Source of the DNA: Bog-473 sp963828825
GTDB taxonomy: Bacteria; Actinomycetota; Acidimicrobiia; Acidimicrobiales; RAAP-2
NCBI GenBank assembly: GCA_963828825.1
Contig: CAWHGF010000002.1
Location: forward strand, 682,001-746,000
DNA: 64,000 nucleotides
Reading direction: 5' to 3'
Below the pieces are notes generated by a model. The model was not told the DNA's origin, ran no database searches, and saw nothing but the letters and a program-made list of their open reading frames with translations. Below are positions 36,879 through 45,768 of the stretch, piece by piece (the first letter of the stretch is position 1; every line of letters starts with the position of its first letter). The position numbers were made by a program, and so were the translations under genes.

Positions 36879-38882
36879 TCAGGCGGCGCGTCCGGCCGCC
36901 AACAGGACGCAGCGCGACATGGTCAGCGGCGCGCCCCGTGCGGTCGGCAAGCCCGCCGCCGCCCGGCACCGCGACAGGGAGATCCCCGTTGCCGGCGGCA
37001 CCGAGAGTCCACCCGGAGGCAGCTTCCAGACCCAGGCGCCCCGCACGTAGGCGGGCCCGACACCGAGCACCTCGGTGAAGAACCCGGAGGCGTAGACCGG
37101 GTCCCGGCTCGGGCCGGCGATGACCACCTGGTCCACCTGCCAGGCGCTCAGGGCATGCCGAACCGCCGCCAGCTGGGCGGGGGTGCCCGTGGGCAACGCC
37201 GAACCGCTGACGGTCAGGTTGGCCAGAATCCGGCGGGCTGACCCCGGGGCTCCCGATCCGACCGGGCGCCCCAGTGCATCGGGCGTCTTGAGTGCCGCAC
37301 CGGCCAGTCGGAAGCGCATGCCGTCGACGGCCTGCCACAGCATCGGCTGCGAGGAGCCCGAGAAGGCGAAGGGGACCGTGAGGATCACGTCGCCCGCCGG
37401 CAGCATCGGTGCCGCCGCACGCAGGTATGGCGGCGTGTGCACCGGCACCACCCGGAACGGCGTGTCGAACGTCATGAACACGGGCACCACGGCGACGACG
37501 GCCACCGCCGCGGTGGCGACCGAGGCAACCACCGTCCGGTGTGTCCTGATCCATGAGGTGGGCCGCCGGTGCGCGCCGTGCAGCACATCGAGTCCGACGG
37601 CGATCAGAAAGGCCAGGAACAACGTGAGCAACGGGGCGAACTGGTCCGGCAGGATCTGTTTGAGGACCGGCAGCGTTGACAGATCGCGCCAGGGCAACCA
37701 CGGGTGCCCGAGCCATGCGGGCGCACCGAGCAGGTAGCCACCCAGCTCCAGCCAGAACGTCAGCGCCGCCAGGAGCAGGAGCAGCCAGGTGAGTGGACGG
37801 CGGCGACCGATGACGACCGACCCCAGAGCGGCCAGTGCCACTCCCCCGCCGACGTAATCGGGAGGAGGCCCGAGGCGGCCCAGGTACCCGCCGAAACGGG
37901 TGTAGGCGTTGGCGAGCGCCGCGTACTGCCCCGGCGCGAGCAGCCCCGAGAGCGGGACGCCCGAAATCGGTGCCAGCGCGAACAGCATCCCCGTCACGGC
38001 CTGCGGCCCCGCCAGGCCGTACCAGGTCGGATACGCCAGCACGACCACGGTCACCCCAACGGCGAGCCCCAGGGCGGGGAGGGCGTGACCGGCGCGCGGC
38101 CGCAGCTGACGCCAGCCGATCGCCATGACCGCCAGGAGCCCGACCACGGCGAGGACCATGCACATCACCAGGATCTCGGGCGAAATCAAGAACTGCACCA
38201 CCAGCAGAGCGGCCAAGAGAAGGCCGTCACGACGGACCGAGTGCTCCTGGCGGATCACGATCTCGTGCAGCGTGGTGAAGAGGAACGGTGGGATCACGAG
38301 GACCGTCACCGACACGTGTCCGAAGACGAGCGACGTGACGATGGCCGACGAGTAGCCGAACACGAGGGCCGCCGGGATGGCACCCGCCTTCCACGTGACC
38401 AGAGGGCGGACGGCGGCGAAGCAGGCCCACGCGCTGAGGGCGGGAGCCAGGGTCAGGGCGACGTTGGTGGAGGCCACCGGCCCGAAGAGCCAGGTCACCG
38501 GAGCGGCGACGACGCCGACCAGTGTCCCCGACGTGTTCGACAAGAGGTTGGCCCCGTCGGGGACGTTGACGGCGCCCGAGAAGAAGAGGTTGTGCAGGTG
38601 GCTGATGGCCCAGGCGGGCCAGGCCATGAACCAGACCTCCTGCGCCGGATCGCCGCACCCGCACGTGAGTGCTGCGGTGGGGTGTCCCGACCAGACGTGC
38701 CACCACAAGACGATGGCGGGAAGGGTGAAACAGGCCAGGGCCACGGCGTGGAAGCCGACGGTGCGGAGGCCGCGCCCGGCGCGTCCGTGGCGGACTGGCT
38801 GGAGCGGAGGCTGCCCGGCATCGCCCCTGTGAGCGGGGCCGGTCGCCATGGTGTCGGGCACCGGGTGCGTCGACACGTCCAT
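36879..38882 (-). CDS. Polytopic membrane protein, GT-C-like
   Basis: A 667-residue protein with about twelve hydrophobic segments between residues 45 and 490 and a soluble C-terminal region from about 495. The loop after the first helix reads CGCGDPAQEVWFMAWP, and the C-terminal part LPAGDVILTVPFAFSG and LWQAVDGMRFRLAG. It is the intact paralogue of the broken gene at 15468-17363. The architecture resembles GT-C membrane glycosyltransferases that use polyprenyl-phosphate sugars, but a clear D-D/E catalytic pair was not assigned. ATG at 38882 was chosen over upstream codons as closest to the first helix. Confidence 0.7.
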   Translation of the reverse strand: MDVSTHPVPDTMATGPAHRGDAGQPPLQPVRHGRAGRGLRTVGFHAVALACFTLPAIVLWWHVWSGHPTAALTCGCGDPAQEVWFMAWPAWAISHLHNLFFSGAVNVPDGANLLSNTSGTLVGVVAAPVTWLFGPVASTNVALTLAPALSAWACFAAVRPLVTWKAGAIPAALVFGYSSAIVTSLVFGHVSVTVLVIPPFLFTTLHEIVIRQEHSVRRDGLLLAALLVVQFLISPEILVMCMVLAVVGLLAVMAIGWRQLRPRAGHALPALGLAVGVTVVVLAYPTWYGLAGPQAVTGMLFALAPISGVPLSGLLAPGQYAALANAYTRFGGYLGRLGPPPDYVGGGVALAALGSVVIGRRRPLTWLLLLLAALTFWLELGGYLLGAPAWLGHPWLPWRDLSTLPVLKQILPDQFAPLLTLFLAFLIAVGLDVLHGAHRRPTSWIRTHRTVVASVATAAVAVVAVVPVFMTFDTPFRVVPVHTPPYLRAAAPMLPAGDVILTVPFAFSGSSQPMLWQAVDGMRFRLAGAALKTPDALGRPVGSGAPGSARRILANLTVSGSALPTGTPAQLAAVRHALSAWQVDQVVIAGPSRDPVYASGFFTEVLGVGPAYVRGAWVWKLPPGGLSVPPATGISLSRCRAAAGLPTARGAPLTMSRCVLLAAGRAA

Positions 38883-38949
38883 CCCGCTGGTCACTGCGGC
38901 TGAGCGTACTGCCGGGCCCCTGCGAAACGGGGCTGCGCGGCGCGTTCGT

Positions 38950-40114
38950 ATGATCGGCGTCATGCCCGACGACCGCCGTTGCGTTGTGGTCGGAGGCGGG
39001 TTGCTCGGCCTCGCTGCGGCCTGGGCGCTGACACACCGGGGCTGGCAGGTACGGGTCCTCGAAGCGGCCGGCGCGCCGGGCCACGAACGCTCGGGCTCGA
39101 AGGGCGACGCGCGGCATCTTCCGTCTCGGCTATCCCGAGCCGCACTACGTCGAGATGGCCGTCCTGGCCCGCGACTCCTGGCGCGACCTCGAGAGGGCCA
39201 CGGGGCGCCGGCTCCTCCACGTCACCGGCCAGGTGACGCTGGGCGACGAGGCGACACTCCGTGCCATCGCCGGCGCGCTGGCGGCCGCCGGAGCGCCCGT
39301 TGAGCAGGTTTCGGCCACGACGGCGGCAGGGCGCTTTCCCGGGATCGACGCCACGGGGACCGTGCTCGTCGAGCCCCACTCGGGCGTGCTGGCCGCCGAC
39401 GAGTGCCTGCGTGCCTTGTGCGAGGCGGGCGGCTTCGAAGTCCACGCGGGTCGCCGCGTGACGTCGCTGCGCGAGTCGGCGGGGTCTGTCGCCGTCACGA
39501 CCGCCGGCGGCAGCGTGATCGAAGCGGACATCGTCGTCTGCTGCGCCGGCCCTGCCACACTCGGGCTCCTCGACCACGACACGGCGGTGACGGCCCCGCC
39601 GTCGCTCCCCCAGGTGGCGTACTTCGCGCCACGACGCGGTCACGACGTCACACCGCCCGTCTTCATTGAGTGGGGGGACGAGATGCTCTATGGATTGCCC
39701 GTTCCCGGCAGCGGGCCGCATCGCGGCACCTACAAGGTGTCCCGCCACGCACCGGGTCCGGTCCTCGACGCCTTCGATCCGGCCGACCCCGCCCCCCTCG
39801 CCGACCCCGACCCGGCGCTCCTGGCGCGGCTGACCGGCGTCGTCGAGCGGCTCCTCCCCTCACTCGATCCGCAGCCGGTGGCCACGGAACGCTGTGTCTA
39901 CGACAACTCCGCCGACACCGACTTCGTTCTCGATCGGGTGGGCCGGATCGTCGTGGGGAGCGGCACCAGCGGGCACGCGTTCAAATTCGGCCCGCTGCTC
40001 GGCCAGCTCCTGGCCGATCTGGCCGAGGGCGTGCGCACGCCGGTGGACCTGGGTCGCTTCAGCCTGCACCGCGGAGCAACACCCGCGCCCGAGCTCACGC
40101 CCGGGGCCCGGTAG
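38950..40114 (+). pseudogene. FAD-dependent oxidoreductase (DAO/sarcosine oxidase-like), frameshifted
   Basis: An amine-oxidising flavoprotein of the MTOX/SolA type, about 385 residues. The FAD loop is VVVGGGLLGLAAAWALTHRGWQVRVLEA. One extra base near 39108-39115 breaks it; the shifted frame continues IFRLGYPEPHYVEMAVLARD and later has FIEWGDEMLYGLPVPG and the C-terminal GTSGHAFKFGPLLGQLLADL, which contacts the flavin. In monomeric sarcosine oxidase-like proteins the flavin-linking Cys precedes such a segment; here Thr-Ser stands in that region. Two ATGs (38950, 38962) are possible starts. Divergent from the membrane protein, with 67 bp between starts. Confidence 0.8.
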
Positions 40115-40123
40115 GTTGCGCAC

Positions 40124-40663
40124 GTGCCCCGCTATGTCGCCCTTCTCCGGAGTGTCAACGTCGCCGGCCACGGGCGCATCGCCATGGACGAGCTGCGTGC
40201 CTCCTTCGATGCCCTCGGCTACACCGATGTCACCACGTACATCCAGACGGGCAACGTCCTCTTCTCGACGGGGTCCAAGGGAGAAGCGGGCATCGCCGCC
40301 GCCATCGAGCAGCGCCTGGACGAGGATTTCGGAGACTCACCGGCCGTGCTCGTCCGGAGCATCCCCGACCTCCTACGCATCGGGTCGGCCAGCCCCTACG
40401 CCAAGGCGGGCGCCGACCCGGCGCGCCACCACGTGACATTCCTCGCCACGCGCCCGTCGAAGGCGGCTCTCGACGCGCTCGCCCTCCCCCCGAGCGGGCG
40501 CGACGAGCTCGTGGTCGATGGCAAGGAGGTCTACGTGCACACGCCGGACGGCTACGCGCAGACGAAGTACACCGGGACCTTCCTGGAGCGCCGCCTCGGC
40601 GTGGTCAGCACCACGAGGAATTGGAACACGGTGACCAAGCTCTGCAGCCTCGCGGGGCGCTGA
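40124..40663 (+). CDS. DUF1697 family protein
   Basis: A 179-residue cytosolic protein. It begins PRYVALLRSVNVAGHGRIAMDELR and has DVTTYIQTGNVLFST, the usual start of DUF1697 proteins, plus the C-terminal TFLERRLGVVSTTRNWNTVTKL. GTG at 40124, 9 bp after the preceding stop, so probably co-transcribed with the flavoprotein. Function of the family is unknown. Confidence 0.92.
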   Translation: MPRYVALLRSVNVAGHGRIAMDELRASFDALGYTDVTTYIQTGNVLFSTGSKGEAGIAAAIEQRLDEDFGDSPAVLVRSIPDLLRIGSASPYAKAGADPARHHVTFLATRPSKAALDALALPPSGRDELVVDGKEVYVHTPDGYAQTKYTGTFLERRLGVVSTTRNWNTVTKLCSLAGR

Positions 40664-40682
40664 GCAGGCCAGGCACCGATCA

Positions 40683-40699
40683 CCGGGCGCATCGCCCGG
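40683..40699. terminator. Hairpin between convergent DUF1697 and pilB genes
   Basis: CCGGGCG at 40683-40689 pairs with CGCCCGG at 40693-40699 around a 3-nt loop. It stands 6 bp past the pilB stop on the minus strand and 19 bp past the DUF1697 stop. No T-run is seen on either side. Confidence 0.5.
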
Positions 40700-40705
40700 C
40701 GCGGC

Positions 40706-42541
40706 TCACATTCCGTAGACGCTGCGGATGACTTCGGAGATGGTCGTGGTGTCGTGGGTCACCAGATTGATGGCTTCCTCGCGCAACGTCCGCATGCCCT
40801 GCTTCTGGGCCTGGCGGCGCAGCTCGTCCTGCGTGGCCCAGCCCACGACCAGTCGCTTGATTTCCGGGGACATCTGGAGGAGCTCGTAGACCCCGATCCG
40901 GTCCAGGTATCCGGTGTGGCCGCAGTAGTTGCAACCGACGCCGTGATAGAAGTCCGACTTTGGCTCACCCTCTGCCTCTTCGTAGAAGGAGAGCTCCTCT
41001 CGGGTTGGCGTGTAGCGGGTCTTGCACGAGGGGCAGATCCGTCGGACCAGGCGCTGGCCGACGACGGCGATGACTGACGAGGCGATGAGGAAGGACTCGA
41101 TCCCCATGTCCAGGAAACGATGGAGCGCCGAGACGGCGTCGTTGCCGTGCAGGGAAGAGAGCACGAAGTGCCCGGTGAGAGCTGACTGCACCGCGATGCG
41201 GGCCGTCTCGACGTCACGGATCTCGCCGACCAGGATCACATCGGGGTCCTGACGCAAGATGGACTTCAACCCGTTGGCAAACGTAAGGCCAGCCTGCTCG
41301 TTGGTCTGAATCTGGTTGATCTTGGGGAAGACGAACTCGACCGGGTCCTCAATCGTCATGACATTGCGGGACCGGTCGCTGACCTCACTGAGGGTGGCGT
41401 AGAGCGTCGTGGTCTTCCCGCTGCCGGTCGGGCCGGCACACAGGACCATGCCGAATGGCGCCCGCACGAGCTGGGAGAAGCGCTCGTGGGTGTCGGTGGG
41501 CATGCCGAGGTCATGGAGACGGAGCACCGATCGGTTTTTGTCGAGGATACGCAGGACGCACTTCTCACCCCAAATGGTGGCGACGGTGGCCACGCGGACG
41601 TCGGTGTCCTTCCCGTCAATGTTGGTCGTGAACTGGCCGTCCTGGGATCGGCGCTTCTCCACGATGTTGATCTCCGCCAAGATCTTGATGCGGCTGATCA
41701 ACCCGATCCCCATGGAGGTCGGGAGCTCGAGGACGTCCTTGAGGGCGCCGTCGATCCGGAAGCGGACGTAGATCACGTCCTGCGAAGGCTCGATGTGCAC
41801 GTCGGACGCCCGGTCGCGCACGGCCTGCGTCAGGATACTGTCGACGACCTGGACGACCGGCGCGTTCTCGCCGACCACGGCGGTGCTCTCGGTCTCAGCG
41901 GACCGCTTTCGGGTGCCCTCCACCGCCTCGAAGACCTGGACCATCTTGTCCACGCCGCCAATGGCCTGATAACTGCGGTCGATGGCCCATCGGATGTCGG
42001 TCACGGGAGCCAGCATCAGTCGGACCGATCGCCCGCTCGTGCCGGCCAGCAGGAGTCGGAGGTTGTCGCTCGGTTGGGCGACCGCCACGTGGAGCCCGTC
42101 GTCGTCGAGGTGCACAGGGATGGCGAGGTGCTCGCGGGCGATCGCCTCGGGCACGAGCGCCAGTGCCGCCCTGTCCGGCGTATCGCGCCGGAGGTCGGTC
42201 ACTGGCATTCCGAAGAAGTCCGCCAGGGCGTCAACCAGGCCCCGCTCGTCCAGGGCGCCGATGTCGACGAGCACCTCGCCGAGTCGCTTGCCGGAGTTGG
42301 CCTGGGCCTCGAGCGCGGCGGCAACCTGGGTCTCGGTGACAAGGCCACGCGAGACGAGCACCTGCCCCAAGAGTCCCTTCGGGGGGCCTGTGTTCACCGG
42401 AGGCGCCTCGAAGGCCGCCAGTGGCTTCTCGAGGAGCTCGGCCTCCGCGAACGCCCCCAGTTCCGGCCGGTCCTCGCGTTCGAGCGTGAGGGTATCGCCG
42501 GTGGGCTCAGACGGGCTGTCTTCTTTGCGTCGTATTCTCAT
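40706..42541 (-). CDS. pilB: Type IV pilus/type II secretion ATPase, PilB/GspE-like
   Basis: A 611-residue assembly ATPase. Residues 35-190 contain the MshEN-type N-terminal domain (LGQVLVSRGLVTETQVAAAL). The hexameric ATPase core has Walker A GPTGSGKTTTLYATL near residue 370, the Asp box, and Walker B DPDVILVGEIRDVETA. A tetracysteine zinc motif lies near residues 504-540 (CPSCK and CNYCG). The protein ends HDTTTISEVIRSVYGM. ATG at 42541 (MRIRRKED) is preferred, since the same start is conserved in the gutted duplicate. No pilin, PilC or PilT gene is nearby, so this is an orphan in the window. Confidence 0.93.
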   Translation of the reverse strand: MRIRRKEDSPSEPTGDTLTLEREDRPELGAFAEAELLEKPLAAFEAPPVNTGPPKGLLGQVLVSRGLVTETQVAAALEAQANSGKRLGEVLVDIGALDERGLVDALADFFGMPVTDLRRDTPDRAALALVPEAIAREHLAIPVHLDDDGLHVAVAQPSDNLRLLLAGTSGRSVRLMLAPVTDIRWAIDRSYQAIGGVDKMVQVFEAVEGTRKRSAETESTAVVGENAPVVQVVDSILTQAVRDRASDVHIEPSQDVIYVRFRIDGALKDVLELPTSMGIGLISRIKILAEINIVEKRRSQDGQFTTNIDGKDTDVRVATVATIWGEKCVLRILDKNRSVLRLHDLGMPTDTHERFSQLVRAPFGMVLCAGPTGSGKTTTLYATLSEVSDRSRNVMTIEDPVEFVFPKINQIQTNEQAGLTFANGLKSILRQDPDVILVGEIRDVETARIAVQSALTGHFVLSSLHGNDAVSALHRFLDMGIESFLIASSVIAVVGQRLVRRICPSCKTRYTPTREELSFYEEAEGEPKSDFYHGVGCNYCGHTGYLDRIGVYELLQMSPEIKRLVVGWATQDELRRQAQKQGMRTLREEAINLVTHDTTTISEVIRSVYGM

Positions 42542-42720
42542 GGTCTCGCTGGGGTAGAGGCAGCAGCTCGCGTCGCCGGTTCCGCCCGCTCTCCTTTGCC
42601 CCCTTTTCATCGGCTGAACGGGAGCCCCACTTGAGTGCCAGGGTGGTCGTCGGAGGCGCTTCCCGGGGTCCGGTGCCGATCGTCACACTTTTGAAATCAA
42701 GAAAGTGCGCTCGCACGGAC
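42542..42720. repeat. pilB upstream region, first copy of a duplication
   Basis: This 5' flank of pilB is similar along its length to the flank of the pilB remnant at 42982-43170. Shared landmarks are CTCCTTTGC, CCCCACTTGAG(T/C)GCC and a distal GAA-TC-A-GAAAGTGC / GAA-TC-A-GAAGTGC block. The promoter of pilB should lie here; I could not fix a -35/-10 pair. Confidence 0.65.
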
Positions 42721-42761
42721 CTTCTGGAGCCATGAGGCCCCGGATGGCGCGCAGCGCCGTC

Positions 42762-42981
42762 CTACATGGCGGAGATGCTGCGAATCAGCTCCGAGATGGT
42801 CCTGGTCGCACTACCACGAAGACGGCACGGTCTTCACCGGAAGTGCCTCGAAGGCGACCAACGGCTTGCCGAGCGGCTCGGGCTCCGGGGACGGCCCGAC
42901 CTCAGGATCATCCTCATGCTGAAACGTGAGGATGTCGCCGGTGGGCTCCGACGGCCTGTCTTCCCTGTCTCGTATGCTCAT
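42762..42981 (-). pseudogene. Gutted second copy of pilB (both ends kept, middle deleted)
   Basis: ATG 42981 opens MSIRDREDRPSEPTGDILT and runs to AFEALPVKTVPSSW, closely matching the first 50 residues of pilB (RIRRKEDSPSEPTGDTLT to AFEAPPVNTG). It then meets a TAG at 42811-42813. In another frame at 42762-42806 the sequence TRTISELIRSISAM-stop matches the last residues of pilB (TTTISEVIRSVYGM). About 550 codons are missing between the two. The flanking DNA upstream is also duplicated, as is a small GC hairpin after the stop (42746-42758). No function is expected; a short N-terminal peptide could still be made. Confidence 0.88.
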
Positions 42982-43170
42982 GGTGGTCTCGCCGGGCAGA
43001 GGCGGCAGGTCGTGTCGCCACCCACTGCGCCCGCGCTCCTTTGCGTCCTTCTCTCGGCAAGAAGGCATCCCCACTTGAGCGCCGACCGGGTTGTCCAAGG
43101 GCTTTCTCGGATCTGTGCCGGGTTTCGGCCGCCGGGTTTCGCCCCTTGAATCCACGAAGTGCACGCGCTC
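42982..43170. repeat. Duplicated pilB upstream region, second copy
   Basis: Counterpart of 42542-42720 and oriented the same way, so the duplication was tandem. The two copies have diverged by substitutions and small indels but remain alignable throughout. A TGTAAAC...CGTTGAGAGTT motif shared with the 25.4 kb repeats follows at about 43230-43254, just outside. Confidence 0.65.
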
Positions 43171-43320
43171 CGACCCGAAACCTGTTTTTCACGTCGGCAC
43201 GATGTCTCTCCCGGGGGTCAGAGAAGGTGTAAACCGACTCGTTGAGAGTTTTTAGAGCCCCGCCCCGCCGGCCCGCCGTCCTCCCGGCACAGACAGGTGC
43301 CGCGCCCGGCTGGGGAAACC

Positions 43321-44289
43321 CTAAAAGTAGATGATCTCCTTGGCCCGCTCGGTGACCTCGTCGAGGTCGCCCGTCCAGGCCCCGGTCGAGAGGTACTTCC
43401 AACCGCCGTCGGCCGACACCACCACAATGGAAGCCGGCTCCCCCTCGGGCAGCGACGCCGCGCACTTGACGGCGCCGGCCAGGGCAGCGCCCGTCGAGAT
43501 ACCGGCAAAGATCCCCACCTCGGTCAGGCGCCGCGTCCACTCGATCGACTCCCGCGGCCGCACCACCGTCTTGCGGTCCAGCAGCTCGGCGCCCCCGAGG
43601 TTCTCGAAGATGGGCGGGATGTACCCGTCGTCGAGGTTCCGCAGCCCGTCGACCATCTCGCCGGCTGGCGGCTCGACCGCCCAGATCTGCACGGCCTCGC
43701 CGAGCTTCTCGCGCAGGAAGCGCCCGACGCCGAGCAGGGTCCCCGACGTCCCGAGCCCCGCCACGAAGTGCGTCACGCCGGGGCAGTCCCGCAGGATCTC
43801 GGGCCCCGTCCCCTCGTAGTGGGCCTTGGGGTTGGCGGGGTTGCCGTACTGGTAGAGGAAAACCCATTCGGGGTGCTCCTGGGCCAGGGCCCGGGCCATG
43901 CGCACCGCGCCGTTGGAGCCCTCGCTGCCCGGTGACTCCATGATCTCCGCCCCCCACAACTCCAGGAGCTGGCGGCGCTCGACCGACACGTTGGTCGGCA
44001 AGACCACCCTGAGCGCGTAGCCCTTCACCTTGCACACCAAGGCGAGACCGATCCCCGTGTTGCCCGACGTCGGCTCCATCAGGACCTGGTCCGGTTTGCC
44101 GGGCACCAACACGCCGGCCCGCTCGGCGTCCTCGACGAGCGAGAGCGCCACCCGGTCCTTCACCGACCCACCGGGGTTCTGCCCTTCGAGCTTCAGGAAG
44201 ATGCTCGCAGCCGTGTTCGGGCTGAGCGCGCTGATGTCGACCAGCGGGGTGTTGCCGATCAGGTCGAGGACCGAGGCGTACAACGTCAT
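43321..44289 (-). CDS. cysM: O-phosphoserine/O-acetylserine sulfhydrylase, CysM type
   Basis: A 322-residue PLP enzyme. Lys44 in GGSVKDRVAL binds PLP, TSGNTGIGLAL is the substrate loop, and GLGTSGTLLGVGRFL the phosphate-binding loop. In the actinobacterial CysO pathway CysM joins O-phosphoserine to the thiocarboxylate of CysO rather than using free sulfide. The cysO gene lies 21 bp upstream and mec further upstream on the same strand, so this pathway assignment is well supported. ATG at 44289. Cytosolic; makes the CysO-cysteine adduct later cut by Mec. Confidence 0.94.
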   Translation of the reverse strand: MTLYASVLDLIGNTPLVDISALSPNTAASIFLKLEGQNPGGSVKDRVALSLVEDAERAGVLVPGKPDQVLMEPTSGNTGIGLALVCKVKGYALRVVLPTNVSVERRQLLELWGAEIMESPGSEGSNGAVRMARALAQEHPEWVFLYQYGNPANPKAHYEGTGPEILRDCPGVTHFVAGLGTSGTLLGVGRFLREKLGEAVQIWAVEPPAGEMVDGLRNLDDGYIPPIFENLGGAELLDRKTVVRPRESIEWTRRLTEVGIFAGISTGAALAGAVKCAASLPEGEPASIVVVSADGGWKYLSTGAWTGDLDEVTERAKEIIYF

Positions 44290-44310
44290 GCTCGCGAGCT
44301 CCGGTCGGTC

Positions 44311-44586
44311 TCAGCCCCCGGCCACGGCCGGCAGGATCGACACCTCGGCGCCATCGGCCACGGGCGTATCCAGGCCCTGCAGGTACCGCACGTCGTCGTC
44401 GTCGACGTAGATGTTCACGAACTTGTGCAGGGCACCCTCGTCGGTGAGGACCTGGCCCGCCATGCCCGGGTACTCGGCGACGAGCTTCGAGAGGACCTCG
44501 CCGATGGTGGCTCCGTCCACGCGAACGACGGAGGACCCGCCGGCGTGGCTGCGCAGGACGGTCGGTAGGCGGACTTCGACGGCCAC
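44311..44586 (-). CDS. cysO: Sulfur-carrier protein CysO (ThiS/MoaD-like)
   Basis: A 91-residue beta-grasp ubiquitin-like protein ending in Gly-Gly (VSILPAVAGG), the C-terminus that carries the thiocarboxylate. The segment FVNIYVDDDDVRYLQGLDTPV is the usual core of CysO proteins. ATG at 44586 has GGAGG upstream (GGAGGCCCC). It delivers sulfur to CysM; the adenylation/sulfuration enzyme (MoeZ-like) is not in the window. Confidence 0.95.
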   Translation of the reverse strand: MAVEVRLPTVLRSHAGGSSVVRVDGATIGEVLSKLVAEYPGMAGQVLTDEGALHKFVNIYVDDDDVRYLQGLDTPVADGAEVSILPAVAGG

Positions 44587-44694
44587 GGGGCCTCCTCCAT
44601 GAGTGTCGGATGGCGCTGCCGGCCGTCCCGCGGGCTGACCGGCTGATTGTTGACTGATCCGGTAACGATTCTACAAGGAGCCCGGCCGGACCCC

Positions 44695-45129
44695 CTACCC
44701 AGGCCCGTCCAGCCCGAGGAGCTCGAGCCCTGGCACCTCGACCGGCTCCTCCGAGATCGTGCCCTCACGGATCAGGTAGCTGCGCACGACAGGCTGCGTG
44801 TCACGCAGCGACACGAGGACGTAGTGCCAGCCGGGATCGGTCGCCTGGGCCACGTCGGTGGGCGATGGGTAGGCATCGGTGTGGGTATGCGAGTGGAACA
44901 CGCCCATGATGTCGGCGCCGAGATCCTGGGCCGACCGGTCGACCCGCAGCATCTCCTTGGGATCGATCTCGTAGACCAGGGCGGACGCGGCCGCGTTGGG
45001 GGTGACGAAGAGATGGGTCGCCTCCTCGCCCCCGTAGGACCCGACCAGGAGGCCACACGCCTCGTCGGGCAGGCCGGAGAGGCAGTGGGCGACCATCTCC
45101 ATGTAGATGGAGCGGGACAGGCGAAGCAC
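44695..45129 (-). CDS. mec: JAMM metallopeptidase Mec releasing cysteine from CysO
   Basis: A 144-residue JAB1/MPN+ zinc protease. The JAMM residues are Glu23 in DEACG, His79 and His81 in HSHTH, and Asp92 in SPTD. It hydrolyses the bond between CysO and the newly made cysteine. GTG at 45129 starts directly in LRLSRSIYMEMV. It is 108 bp upstream of cysO and divergent from smpB with 26 bp between starts, so the two promoters must overlap the coding ends. Confidence 0.93.
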   Translation of the reverse strand: MLRLSRSIYMEMVAHCLSGLPDEACGLLVGSYGGEEATHLFVTPNAAASALVYEIDPKEMLRVDRSAQDLGADIMGVFHSHTHTDAYPSPTDVAQATDPGWHYVLVSLRDTQPVVRSYLIREGTISEEPVEVPGLELLGLDGPG

Positions 45130-45155
45130 CCATGAAGGGTACCCTCGTACCCCTC

Positions 45156-45680
45156 ATGGCCAGGGCGAAGAAGCAGATCGCCAAGCGGGCGGCCGCCCGC
45201 GAGGACCGCAGTGGCGACCGCACGGTCGCCACTAACCGGCGCGCCCGGCGTGAGTACGAATTCCTCGAGACGTTCGAGGCGGGCATCGTCCTGCAGGGCT
45301 CCGAGGTCAAGTCGTTGCGGGAGGGCAAGGCGCAGCTCAGCGAGGCCTACGCCCGGGTGGACGACGGCGAGCTCTGGCTGTTCCAACTGCACATCCCGCC
45401 GTGGCAGTACGCCACGGGCTTCGGCGCCCACGAACCGGATCGGAAGCGCAAGCTGCTGCTGCACCGGTCCCAGATCGACGAGCTGATGGGCAAGACGCAG
45501 CAGCAGTCGTTGACCCTCATCCCGGCCTCGCTGTACTTCCGGGACGGTAAGGCGAAGGTGCAGCTGGCCCTGGCCAAGGGGCGCCGGCTCTACGACAAGC
45601 GCAACGTGATCATGGCCCGGGACGCCGAGCGGGAGGCCGCCCGGGCCTCCAAGGAGATGAGCCGCTGGCGCGATGGGTAG
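45156..45680 (+). CDS. smpB: SsrA-binding protein
   Basis: A 174-residue SmpB with the usual blocks VATNRRARREYEFLETFEAGIVLQG (seen in two parts), EVKSLREGKAQLSEAYA and LHIPPWQYA, and a basic C-terminal tail RLYDKRNVIMARDAEREA. ATG at 45156 gives the family length; a preceding in-frame codon at 45132 overlaps the mec promoter. It binds tmRNA in trans-translation; the tmRNA gene follows 88 bp downstream. Confidence 0.96.
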   Translation: MARAKKQIAKRAAAREDRSGDRTVATNRRARREYEFLETFEAGIVLQGSEVKSLREGKAQLSEAYARVDDGELWLFQLHIPPWQYATGFGAHEPDRKRKLLLHRSQIDELMGKTQQQSLTLIPASLYFRDGKAKVQLALAKGRRLYDKRNVIMARDAEREAARASKEMSRWRDG

Positions 45681-45768
45681 GGAGCCCCCGGAGCGGGCCG
45701 TTGGGTCGAGGCCGCAAAGGCCGTAGAATGGACCGACCGGTCACTGTGATCGGGGATAACCCGTACAT

